From NCBI GenBank assembly GCA_006386115.1, contig VFIW01000005.1, forward strand, positions 744,001 through 808,000: DNA of 64,000 bases, written 5' to 3'. Below are positions 44,375-55,672 of the stretch, piece after piece. Under the pieces are notes generated by a model. That model saw nothing but the letters and a program-made list of their open reading frames with translations, ran no database searches and was not told the origin of the DNA. Position 1 is the first letter of the stretch. Each line of letters starts with the position of its first letter. Position numbers and translations under genes: made by a program. Origin of the DNA: Globisporangium splendens. Taxonomy: Eukaryota > Oomycota > Peronosporomycetes > Pythiales > Pythiaceae.

Positions 44375-45839
44375 CTAATTGTGCGAGTTCATTTCGAGCG
44401 AGATTTCCTGGACCGCCTTGATGAACGTGTTCACGTGCGCTGGGTCCATGTCTGGGAAGCAGCCGTGACCAAAGTTAGCAACGTAGCCCTGGGTGCCAAA
44501 CGCCTTGAGCATCTTCTTGACCTGCTCACGGATGATCTCTGGCGACGCGTAGATGGCGCTCGAGTCGAAGTTTCCCTGGAGCGAGACACGTCCCTCCACC
44601 AACTTGCGGACCTCGGCTGGGTTCGATTGCCAGTCCAGACCCAAGCAGTCGTACTGCGTCTTCGAGAGTTCGGCGTACGCGTACGGCGTTCCCTTTGAGA
44701 AGCACACGATTGGCGTGTCTGGGGTTGCGTCCTTCACACGCGCAGCGATCTGCGCCATGTACGGGAACGCAAACTCAAAGTAGTGCTCCTGGGTCAGCAC
44801 TTCGGCGCCGACACTCTCGAAGACTTGAAGCGCTTGGGCACCAGCGCGTTGCTGAGCAATCAAAAAGTTCACACACACATCCGTGACAGCCTGGAGCAAG
44901 TTGTGGGCCGCCTGAGGGTGCTGGTACAAGAACGTCTTGAGGATCGCCTTCGTTCGGCTGCCGCCACCTTCGATCATGTAGCAAATGAGCGTCAACGGCG
45001 CGCCGACAAAGCCGATGAGCGGCACTTCGCCCTTGATCTCTTGACGAGCGAGGTTCAACGCATCAAGGACGTAGCCCAACGTCTTTTCGATGTTTGGGTT
45101 CAACTCCAACTTGAGGATGTCTTCCGGGTGGCGGATTGGCTTTGGCAGCACGGGACCAATGCCAGGCTTCATCACCACCTCCATTCCCATAGCCTATGCG
45201 ATAAACAGAACAACTGGAGTAAGTACAAAGATATAAGCGATGTGTGTAAACCAACGAGCCATACATTTACCTGTGGGATGACGAGGATGTCGGAGAAGAT
45301 AATGACGGCGTCCATGTGGTAGCGGCGCAATGGCTGCAAGCTGACTTCAACAGCGATCTCAGGGACACCGCACATCTATCATTCAACACAGAGCAACAGC
45401 ATGTAGCATCATGATACAACCTACGCACGCTTTTGACAGCCGCAACGTACCGTGAAGAACTCGTAGCCCGAATTGCGCAACGCACGGAACTCTGGCAAGT
45501 GACTACAGACAGCATCGCACATGCAAAGTCAGTGATCGCATCATTTTCTAAAACAGCATCAAGCGCAGCCATTATTACTTACCGTCCAGCCTGGCGCATG
45601 CACCACACCGGCACGCGCTCGGTCTTCTCGCCCTTGAGCGCGCGCAACAGCAGGTCGTTCTTGAGCTTGGGCATTTGCGTCAGCGGCAGGCGCTTGAGCG
45701 GTGTGCGCACCGACGGATACGGACGTGCTTGCTGCAGCTTCTTCTTGCGCGCCAGGATGATGCGGATGGCCGCGAGCGCGGCGACGGCGATGGTCAGCGA
45801 GCGCACAGCGGTGGCGGTGGCGCTGCTGCTCTCGGTCAT
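44375..45839 (-). CDS. UROD: Uroporphyrinogen III decarboxylase (haem synthesis)
   Basis: It removes four acetate carboxyls from uroporphyrinogen III to give coproporphyrinogen III. Four exons: 45839-45583, 45502-45451, 45375-45271 and 45193-44375; 410 aa. The substrate-binding start is [11 protein letters not shown] across the first splice, then [30 protein letters not shown] carries the catalytic Asp. [19 protein letters not shown] and [18 protein letters not shown] complete the signature. About 55 residues precede the conserved core. They include a hydrophobic stretch [20 protein letters not shown] followed by ARKKK, unlike cytosolic animal enzymes, suggesting a targeting peptide or membrane anchor. 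All intron phases agree. Confidence 0.95.
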
Positions 45840-47219
45840 TGTCGTATGAAGGAGCACAGGGGGAAGAGCAAAGGAGATCGGGACGGTGGCGAGTGCGAGC
45901 TTTTATGCAAATGAGCTGCTGCTGGCCTCTCTTTGCTGAAAGGTTGACAGGTACGACGGCGTCGGCACGTCCACACTGCTCTGTTCCGTTAGATCCGGTC
46001 AATTCGGGATTGAATTGCCAGCTGTGAAATTGTTTGAATTAATTGGACGCATCGAGTGCGTTATTTTAGGACTCTGAGGACAAAGTGTGTTTCGAAGTTT
46101 ACCTGAACACACACATAAATATAGAGGGCGTAACTTTAGTGGGTTCGGACTCGGTCTTACTTGAACAAACTATGCGAATCTGACGACAGGGACCTCTGTG
46201 AAATACGGACCTAGAGGGAGGACATATTTGTTTTTTTTTTATGTTTTCTGCCTATCGGTGGTGAGGTTTTATAGCAATGCTTGGTGATGGAGGCACTCAT
46301 TAAAGAAGACGCAGGAGTCGAGAATAGTGGAAGACAGCGGTACCCATGATCATGAAGAGGAAGAAAACGCATGTGAAGCTGCATTGGCGACTGATCGAAC
46401 AATACAGCTCTGCAGCAGTGGCGATATAGCTTTCCCGCTCGTTCCTAATCTCGGAGTTGTGAATGCCAGTTCTCACATTCCAATATATATTGCACAAATC
46501 GAAATTGCAACTTCGGCGGTCGATGTGGCAACAATGTGTTCGAGGGCTTCGAATATTGCTTGTTAAGTGTGGAGTTGGAGCTTGGCCACTTAGTGACATT
46601 TTCTGCTGAAGTTGGCTTATTTATTGGTAAATGTTGTTGGGTTCTGGCAATGCTCGTTACCCCCGCAGATGGTGAACGCGACAACCACTTCGCCTTGGAG
46701 CATTAATCAAAATGTACCAGCTGCGAACTGGGGTGCATTGAGCCACCAAGATGGGGAGCCACAGAAAGATTCATTGATCATTCACGCAAAGCAAACTGTT
46801 TGTTTGTTGAAATGCACAATCGCAGAAGGGTGAAGGTTCTGGTTGTCGCCAATAAACATGTAGAAGCAGGTGAGAAGATTGCTGTTAGAAATTCGGATGA
46901 ACTGTGATTCCAGTGCAGGCACGGGCATTCAAACTGTGTGTCTAATTGAAACTACTAGAGCAAAAAAAGGGAGTAAAAAAAACTTTCTGCAAATGCACAT
47001 TCTTATACGGTTGGTCATCTCGATGTCAGTGCCTAAACGTAAAACAATGGTATATTGAGGATGAGGGGCTCTCGAGATAGTGCACGTTCGTGGATACAAT
47101 CATGCTGCACGAAACAACAATTTCACGCAATTTCCGCGAATACAACTCCATGGACAACGTTTGAGACATGTTTGTGCGGATGCCTGGATGTCCGGTGCGC
47201 AATTTTGATGGTGAGGGAG
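45840..47219. other. 1.4 kb intergenic, no gene seen
   Basis: AT-rich, with short frames on both strands and none with a recognisable domain. The part nearest 47 kb may be flanking sequence of the Crypton. Confidence 0.5.
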
Positions 47220-49186
47220 CTATCCAAAGCGTTTCAGTCCATCCAGCATAAAACCGTTTAGTGACTTACCACTTTTGAGCCGTTCTTCTTCCAGCCGAGC
47301 TGCTGCTTCGTCGTGCGTAATGCCTGTTTGATGAGCTAAGCGGGCAATAGTGTCGTAAAAAACTCGTCGCCTGGAATAAAAGCGGGCTTCTGTTGGGTTT
47401 TGCCTCCACTTGGTACCGAAAACGCGATCTGCTTCTGCGACGGAGATTTGCCCCACCAAACCATTGTTGTATTCGTTCCAGACGTCAATAACAGTGGTGA
47501 GAGATCTGCTGAGTCTGATATTGCAAGTGCTTTGATTTGACGCTTGCGTGGCCGGAACGTACGCAACGGTAGAAGTTGTAGGCGTGCTCTGGGCCTCCAT
47601 ATCATCAGCAGCAATGGACAGCACGAGTCGTTTATTCTGGAGAAAAGACGTGCTTTTCCGAAGCTCGTTGAGCTGAGCCACCATCCCGTCCAGCTTTCCA
47701 TGGATAGAATCAAAACCATCACTCATTTTTCGCGCTATTTGTGGAGCAACCGTGCGAAAGGAATTGTTCTCTGGTGGTTCCAGGGAGGGTAGCGCTGCAA
47801 TCAACTGAGCTTCAAAAGCTAAATACTCTGCACTAGAAAATAGTTTATCTTCCCAGATACGCAGACTTGGATAAAGACGGCGCAAAATCACTGAATCTTG
47901 AAGGAACACGACACGTAGATCTTGCAGCATTTTCACAAACGCTCCTCCCGCAATTTCTTTGGTCGGGTGATTTTTTAGCTGAGATTCTGCATTTTCAAGA
48001 TCCAGGTAAACCATGGACCGAAGGGCCTCTGACGGCGTGATTTTAGCACGAGGTAGCCAATAAGATCCTCCTTTGGTTGGGAATCCAGCAAGAGCCCGCA
48101 TTGCTTTTCTTGGAAGGGTGGTCAAGTAGCAGCCTTCCATCTTCTCGCTGTTCCAGCGCCCAGCCCGACGGATTTGATTTTCGTCAGCCCCGTGTAATTC
48201 GGCAAGCTTGGCAGCGGAGCCTCAGTTGGCGTGCGTCCAAACGGACGAATCAATCTCGCAAGCCGCAAACGCCTTTTTAATCCCTTTAACTGCGCGTTGT
48301 ACGAGATCTCTTTGGTCGCATCTTTTCCTTTGAGCAGCTGAATGTTGTACCACCTTTTCCTGTCTGAAAGGTCGGGAAATGGCTCAGGCTCGATGTGCCA
48401 GCGCCAAAATAAGTACATCGACACAGCATTGAGTGGGCAGAGCATGGCTTCTTTACAGCGCATTGCAGCACCATATTCAATCCGACCGTGCTGATTTGAC
48501 TTTCCTCTGTTCATGATGATCACCAAAGGCGTGCATGGCTGCGAACCTTCATCGGGTAGTGAAAGCGTCAGCATATCCGGAAGCTGAATAAAACGTCGTG
48601 TCTCACCACGAGCGAGCAAAGCATGGCCCAGAAGGAAATCTACTCTCTCACGCGAAGCTTGTCCTGTACTTTGTTTCAGCCAGTGGTCGGTCAGGCACTT
48701 CATGTCTTCTAAGTTGTAACCATCAAGCACCGTTCCGAGGCCACGATCGACAAATTCGTCCCTTTTACTCTTCGTCTCGCCACGTTTCAGCGTGTCGAAT
48801 AGACCCCGCAAAGCCTTTCCACGCAGATGGGGCTTATCGTTGACTTCGAGCGTCCGCTGTAATTTGTACATATCGATAACTGCTTTAGCGTACGCTTCCA
48901 CACCCTGCAAGCTAAGCGGCTTTGGGGTTCCGTCCTCTCGCTTCGCTCGTTTATTGCCTCTTGGAATGACAACGTCGGTCAAAAACAAGACGAGCTTGCC
49001 CTCTGAAACAAGGGGGCCGTCATCAAACTGTCTTTCTACGCACCAACTGTAATACTCGTCTTGCTTTTTACTGTACTGCTTCAGTGTATTCTTGGGGCGG
49101 TGAGCTGTGTGCTTGGCGACCGCACCACTCAGTGTGTTCCTGATAGCTTCTGCGTTTGCCACGGAGGTCCCCGTTCTCGCATGCAT
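47220..49186 (-). mobile_element. Crypton-type element (tyrosine recombinase plus GCR1_C-like DNA-binding domain), inactive
   Basis: The minus strand encodes a Crypton recombinase from ATG 49186. An N-terminal SAM-like region (NTLKQYSKKQDEYYSWC) is followed by GHALLARGETRRFIQLPDM (first catalytic Arg), MLCPLNAVSMYLFWRWHIEP, QIRRAGRWNSEKMEGCYLTT (catalytic Tyr in GCYLTT) and MRALAGFP. The C-terminal part contains a GCR1_C-like block (TTVIDVWNEYNNGL, then GTKWRQNPTEARFYSRRRVF). Cryptons with this architecture are known from fungi and oomycetes. Two lesions kill it: a one-base loss near 48,279-48,286, and a TGA at 48222-48224 where the Arg of the HxxR box should be. Cryptons lack long inverted repeats, so the ends are not defined. 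Confidence 0.88.
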
Positions 49187-49504
49187 GAGTGTGAAGTGAC
49201 TTTGGATCTTTTGCTGTTGCGTTGTGTGCACACACCTTCTCGTTGGTTTGTGTGAGGGTGGGTGGGGGGGAGAGGTGGTAACAGAACGAGAATGAATAAC
49301 CTAAAAATTTGGCTTCTTTTGTATTTTTTCTATACTGTACTAGTTCTTGGAGGATATTTATTCTGTGAGACAGACCTGTGAGTGAAATACCACATGGATA
49401 TCCAACGAATGCCAGTACACTTTCTGGGTATCCACACTTGTGTCATAAGACCTGGTCTGGACCTGGGGGTAAATACAGGATGGTCACTGAACTTCAAGGT
49501 CAAG

Positions 49505-50592
49505 TCAATCAGATGTTGACAGTTCAACAACTCCTTCATTGAACAATGGACAACAGCGAGCGATCGCATCTTTGGACTGCTTTGCAAGCTTACTTCTTCC
49601 ACGCACAATGATGAGCAATTTCGACCCCACTCCAGGCAGCTCAAGCAAATCGTCGTAACTGCTGAGAATGTCACTGACCTCTTGATCTAGGAATTGGCTC
49701 TGAAGTAAATTCGCGACCTGTTTGATGTGTCGCACTTTGGTAAAACGCCACGAGGAGAATGAACTCTGCTGACTCGTCTTCGTCAATGCCGATCATTGCT
49801 TGGACAATGTGGTCTATTTGAATTCGAGTAGTGAGACTCAGACATGAGTTTTTATCCTCATTATGTAGTCGCAATGAGCACCCACGTCGTATTCCGGGAT
49901 ATCTCCTGATGCGCCGCGGGTGTCCCAAATGTCCTGGAAGATGGCGAGCATGTCCCTCCAGAGCGTCGGTGCTTCGCGCTTGATGCGCTGCATGTCCTCC
50001 CCAAATCTCTTCCACTTTGTGTGCTGTGTGCGCATGCGTGGATTGCAGAAATCTCTGTGCACCTTCACGCAAAGCCCCTTCTGATGTTAGAAAACCTTCG
50101 TTAAAAAGGGCTTTCATCTGTGTCGCACCAGAAAAGGGCAGCGAATGCTGGCACACATTTCAAAGGGGACTTTCCTCCCATCACCCTTGTCATCAGGTTT
50201 GTTGCGCAGCAGTGTGATAACAGACAACACCAGAAGTGATCGCTGCGCCGATGGCAGAGTCGTGAACACTTTATTGGCCGTGTACAATTCACTTGGTACT
50301 CATGCCACAGCGTAGCCTGGCAATGTGTGATTCTTGCTGTTCGGAGCAGCAGGGTGTCCATTGCGAACAAAACAGCATTCACCAAAGCCAGGTCGCTCGC
50401 TATCCAAGGAGTGCTCGCTATGTGTGTTGGAGGGTCTGTAAAACTCATTGCGATCGCATTTACAATGAAAATCGTCTCAGGGACTCCGGATTCGTTTGCG
50501 CAACGGATGGGGTCGTGGAAACGGCCATCAATGTGTGTAGTATTGTTGACATTGTTTCCAGTTATTTGCCTCGCACATTTCTCATCCAGCAA
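49505..50592 (-). pseudogene. Degenerate coding sequence of unknown family
   Basis: Protein-like stretches occur on the minus strand in changing frames. About 50,275-50,115 reads VFTTLPSAQRSLLVLSVITL then RKVPFEMCASIRCPF to a TGA. About 50,068-49,838 reads RFGEDMQRIKREAPTLWRDM and FQDIWDTRGASGDIPEYDVG. About 49,700-49,560 reads VSDILSSYDDLLELPGVGSK. No splice chain joins them cleanly. They could be one decayed gene or transposon next to the Crypton. I do not recognise the family. Confidence 0.35.
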
Positions 50593-51052
50593 AATGCATT
50601 TACAAGTACTTACGAAAGTTAGTCGTTTATTTCATCTCTACGGATAGTTAGTAGGCAATTTTACACTAAAAAATGTCGGTTTGCGACGCCAATTCTTGGT
50701 CATCGATGGCTCGTAGGACATACGCGCTGTTGATGATTTTTGGACTTGCAAGTGGTCAAGCAGAAATAATTCGCAATCCTAATGACGCAAACTCTAGGAG
50801 TTCAACGATGACAAAGGTCGATTTAGATATCTTGATGATAGGAGAGCTGCAAGCGTCCCTGTGTGGTTGGAAATAGGAATACGTTGTGCACATGACTCCA
50901 AAACGCATCTGTTGTGTTTTCTATTGCCTTAGCTTCTGCTGCTGGTCTCTTCCGCGTTTCTGGTGGCAGTGGTGTAAATATGCTCCTTGTCTTTTCTCTC
51001 TCTCTCACAAAGCCAGCATTCGCTCTCCTCATTTTCAGCAGCGCCATCATTT

Positions 51053-52369
51053 CTAGTACTCGCTGCTGGCAAAAGTCGCAGCACTGGGCGACGCCGCGTG
51101 CTCGGGTGGTCGCGATGTCGATGGTTTCTTTGGTCGAATCACACGCGCCTGAGGTGGGATCACGTTGTACGAGCCTCGCGGGATGGGGCGTTCCTTTGGC
51201 AGCAGCGACATCTTGATATCCTGGAGCTTCTTCGTGGCCTCAGCGATCTGCTTGGACTCGAGCACGGCCTGCACGTTGCGGTTGCGCTGCAAGAGCCGCT
51301 TCGAGTCGAGGTTGCGCTGCTCCAGATGCTCTTTTCGCCGTCCGTCGATGCGCTTCAGCAGCGCGTGTAGCTCGGCTTGCTGCTGTTGGCGCAGCTTCGC
51401 CTCTTTGCGCGTAAAGATCTGTCGATGCTCTTCGTTCATCTTGGAGCGTTCGTCTTCCTCGATCTCGTCGGCAATTTTCTTGATTTTCTGGGCCTCATCG
51501 TACGATTTCTGCTGCGCAAGTCGGTGCTGACGTCGACGCCATTCGATGAGCTCTTTCGAGAACTTGGGTGGCCGCTCGAGCATCTCCTGCTGCAGTTTCT
51601 CTTGGAACTCGCGCAGATCCGTCGCATGCTTCTCGGTCATTTGCTTCACGTACGCCTGCGCCATGCGATCGTATTCTTCCATGTACTGATCCCATGCCTG
51701 ATTAAAGTCGTTGAATTGCATGTTGTGTGCGATCTGAATGTCCTGGCGCTCGGCGATTTGCTTGGCTTGAGCACTTTCGACTGGCGCCTGAACTCCTGTT
51801 TGCGCAACGCTGTGAGCTGCGTATCCGCGCGTTGCGCCTCCAGATAATTGCCGCCTTCTTCGCATTTCATGCGATACTCTTCGAGGATCGTGATAAACTC
51901 CATCACTTTCGGGTCGGGTCCCATTCGGAATTGGTCATTTTCCGCCTCCTGTTGTTGCATGTTCGATTGGATGAGTGCGATGAAATCGGAGAAGCTGATT
52001 TCGTTTTTCTCATTCGCACAATCGTCAAGCTCGTTCAGCATCTCTGTGGGATGAAGCATGTATGAGAGATCAAGACTCAGCACGCCTAGCTTCTGCTTTT
52101 CCACAAGGCAACTACTGTCGCTAGAGCATACCTTCCGTGGCATCTCGTCCAAGTTTTTCGAGGATCGATGGGATATGATCGATAGAGATGTATCCGCTTC
52201 CGTTCTCATCGTAAATATTGAACACAGCTATTTGGACAAGGGTGACGCACATTCGGAAACGTAGTTTGTCAGTGCATATTCTCCAAAACACACAGGACAT
52301 TCTGACTGTACCTCGCAGTGCACCCATTTCTTCAGCAGATAGCTCTGTCAGACTGCCATCTTCCGCCAT
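51053..52369 (-). CDS. EF-hand-like / coiled-coil protein (one probable frameshift)
   Basis: Three exons: 52369-52312, 52227-52132 and 52043-51053; about 380 aa. The N-terminus has an EF-hand-like unit FNIYDENGSGYISIDHIPSI, whose loop lacks the usual Glu at position 12, and a weaker second unit ending NEISFSDFIALIQS. After YRMKCEEGGNYLEAQRADTQ the protein becomes a long coiled coil (FQEKLQQEMLERPPKFSKEL, IFTRKEAKLRQQQQAELHAL), with a conserved-looking IAHNMQFNDFNQAWDQYMEE, and ends in a Pro- and Ser-rich tail. Between RKQEFRRQ and ESAQAKQIAE, near 51,775-51,800, the frame slips by one base with no intron possible. The design suggests a cytoskeletal or ciliary protein, but no name can be given. 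Confidence 0.7.
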
Positions 52370-52955
52370 TGCTCAAAGTAAAAGTACCCAGTGAGGATAG
52401 GACCCGTCGGCGTTGCTGTACTTTGGAAGGAGCAGACTTATCTGCACGCGTTGAGAAACTCGACAGGCTCGCAAGAACGAGACGTAGTCGAATGTATCCA
52501 CAGCGCTCTTGAGCAGCTATGGTCAAGCAAGAACCTCCGTAACAATATCTGCACGAGCCATAATTATCAACGCTGCACACACATTTTCGTACCTGGGAAA
52601 ACTATTCCTGTCGCCGAGCGCTTGCATATTTTCCTGAATAGGGTTAGTTTCACGCAGATTGAAAGAAGAACAAAAATACCCTCTCGAGTGGATCGATGCA
52701 AGGCTCCAAGTGCACAGTCTTCATCGTTTCAAACTCGAATTTCAGAGCTTCATTGCATCTTCAATGGCTGACTGTAAGGCTCAGAGCCTGATCTAATCAC
52801 GAAGATGGCTGGCGGGCAACGACCGAGCATGCTTCTGTGTGCACAGCCTAACGCTCCGAGCGCAGCGCAAACGGGCCAGATCGTTTCCGGACCAAAAATT
52901 GTTGGCACCTCTTGAGGTCTTCGTATGTTTCTATCTAATCGACTCAATAAGCCTT
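52370..52955. other. Intergenic, no gene seen
   Basis: 586 bp between the EF-hand gene start and the kinase stop. No domain or strong signal seen. Confidence 0.5.
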
Positions 52956-55672
52956 CTATTCGTCTCTCTCGTCGCCCGATCCAGAGTCATCCGACGAAAT
53001 AAGCCATGGATGTTGCAGCGATTCTTCAGCTGTCGCTCTCTTTGCGGGATCATACCGAAGCATTGGTTCCAGGAAAGAAGCTAGACTCTTGGCATCGTGA
53101 CGTGTGAACCGATACTTCTCCATCAGCACTTCTTGTAATTCCCAAAACTTCAGGTTGCGAATACGTTTTAATTCCCCCTTGCGGTTGAAAAACTCCTTCG
53201 TCCCACGAGCGCACCCAGTGAACGATTTCGGCATTCGTCCAAGAAGCTCAATCATCTGGGCCAAGTGATCTTCGTCGCGATTGAAATTGCGACCACTCTT
53301 CGGGTCAAACAGAAGGTCCCCCGTGAGCAGCTCAAAGATGAAGCACGCCATCGACCACATATCCGCTGACGTATTGTACCTTTTACCTAAAATGACTTCC
53401 GGACTGCGGTACTGACGCGTTTGGATGTCATCCGTGAAATGCTTGTGGGTCCAGCACGCATTGCCCAGATCACACACCTTGGCGCGCAGTTGCATCACAT
53501 CAAATGGTTGGCTCACAGCCAACTCACGAAGCTTGTGATTCCATCTTGCTAAACGTGTCTGCAGAGAGTGAACCACCAACGATTTACCAGCGTTCACCAC
53601 AAAGAGAGACAGCGGAAGCCCTTGAATAATGATGTCATCGTGCTCCGCGCCTTTAGAGGGAGTTGCTGGCGCAGGCGGCACGACAGTTTGATCGGTTTGC
53701 TGGAGGCGCGGCCGAGGAAGGAAGAAGCCCGGGTACGAATAGTCAGACGTAGCAGGCACCGTCAAGAAATTCAATCCGATGCGCTGCTCCAAGTACTCTG
53801 TAAAGCATAGTAAGCCATAGAACTCCAGGTTATGAAACGAAAGCGAGCAGCAAGAATGCCAAGTGCAACACCAATTCGTACCTAAAACAGCCGTCAAATA
53901 TCGCGCATCAAACTCGATTTTCCACAGCTTCAGGCTTTTCTTGGTGGCTAATGACTCGTTCAAGCTGTTTTGGAAAGCCGGAGACAGGTTTTCGTGGATG
54001 GCTGCAGCGACACTTTCGTTGACGCGATCAAGGTATCTGATACAAACACGAGAATGCACGATTCTCGTTAGCATGAACGCGCACACACTACAAACTAGAG
54101 CAATACACATGCACCACGCTTCTTCATGACGTAACACAACAGTACCTGAGAGAAAAAGACGTTCGAATCTCTGCATCATCGGAACCCACTCCCTCGGGCA
54201 AATGATGCGGGGGGATTGTCATCGTGAACTCGATTTCCTTCTTTCGGGAGCCAGCGACTTTTCCTTCGGGTAACAACACCATCACGCGCGCTGCAAACTC
54301 AGGTAGAAGTTCAATCCATTCGTCATCTTCGTCTCCATCACCGTTTGTGACTGCTGATCTCTGTGAGGAACTGCTGCTTTGCGCATTCAAAACAGCGGCT
54401 CCTGTAATCGTCTTGGCGCCTTCTTGTGCACCAATCACGTCGCTCTCGATACAAAAATTCGAGAGCAGGACAGTGTCCTGCTTGGGGGCAATCTCGAGTT
54501 TCGCCATCGTCTTGTTCAGCGCGTCGCCACCGTCTTGGGATTCTTCACCTGCTGCTCCATCTGCGCCATTTTTGTTCATTTTCTTTTTCTTCTTCTGCTG
54601 CTTCTTCTTCAGTTTCTTTTTCTCTTCCCGCGACAGCGATTCCGACGCTCCGGTGCTCACCTGCTGTTGGTGCTTTTGGTTGAACTTGATGTACTCGGCG
54701 CGCTGGAGTCTCGGAAGTTGCGGGATGCGATGCGAGAGCAAGACGTTCTCCGGTTTCAAGTCGGTGTGGATGATGCGGCACTTGGAATGCAGGAACGCGA
54801 GCGCCTCCAAGATGTCTTTCGTCAGCAACTTGACCAGTGGCATTGGGATGCCCCGGTAATTGTAGTACTTGATCAGCGTCAGCAGATTGTCGCCCAGCAT
54901 CTCAAACACCATGCACACGTCTGCACACAATTGTTAGCGCACCACCATATGAACATATTGACAGTATACATATAGATAGATGCTACGTACGGGCGCCATG
55001 CGGTCCAACGTGTTTGAACGAGTCGACGAGTCGAACCACTTTGATCGCATCGAGGATGTTTTCCTGCTTGGCTGCTTTCACCGTGCACTCCAAGAGCTCG
55101 ATCTCGTCCTGCGCCGCCTCGGTGTAGTGCCGCGCGCTTTTCTGCACTTTCATCGCGACGATCTCGCCCGTCTCCTTGTCGAGACACTTCCACACGGTCG
55201 AGAAATGGCCCCACCCGAGTTTCTCGAGCACCTGGAACCGCGATTTGTACACTTGACCTACTTGCACGGGGTGGTACCCTCCAGGTTTGTAGCTGTTGCC
55301 CTCTTCTTCGTCGCTCTCGGACGAGAAGTAATCGATGTCGTCACCATTCTCACCATCGCCATCGTTACCAGCGTCGCTGTCGTTGTCGTCGCCATTTGCC
55401 TGGTCCAGCGAGCTGCGCGGACTCGAGCCATCAGCCGCGACGGATCGCGCAGACCAGCCGTCGACGGAATCGGGCAATGCGGGCTTCTGGCGCGCCAACT
55501 GCTCCGCGCTCTCCACCTCTTCGCGGTCGCAAGCGTCATCTGCAGTAGCGGCATTCGCTTTCTTGCCCGCGCGCTTACCCTTTCTTTTCTTCATGGCCTT
55601 GTCGCCGTCGCCGCCAATGAACGCCGCTGCTTCCGCCCACACAAACAGCCAAAAGAGCACAAACACGAGCAT
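52956..55672 (-). CDS. SRPK-like protein kinase with split kinase domain
   Basis: Four exons: 55672-54991, 54920-54146, 54036-53882 and 53797-52956; 817 aa, or 791 from the second ATG at 55594. SRPKs phosphorylate Arg-Ser-rich splicing factors. The N-lobe has LGWGHFSTVWKC and IVAMKVQKS (the catalytic Lys). The splice restores HVCMVFEMLGDNLL, an SRPK hallmark, and RIIHTDLKPENVLL is the catalytic loop. A spacer of about 300 residues with a run of Lys (KKKLKKKQQKKKKKMNKN) then separates the lobes, as in other SRPKs. CDLGNACWTHKHFTDDIQTR, QYRSPEVILG and a C-lobe follow. The first 20 residues after ATG 55672 are very hydrophobic, odd for a cytosolic kinase, so MKKRKGKRAG at 55594 is the likelier start. 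Confidence 0.9.

Noticed and set aside
55594..55672. Calling the SRPK a secreted or membrane kinase
   Set aside because: The hydrophobic start is absent from the family, and a basic in-frame ATG follows directly. Kept only as a finding.
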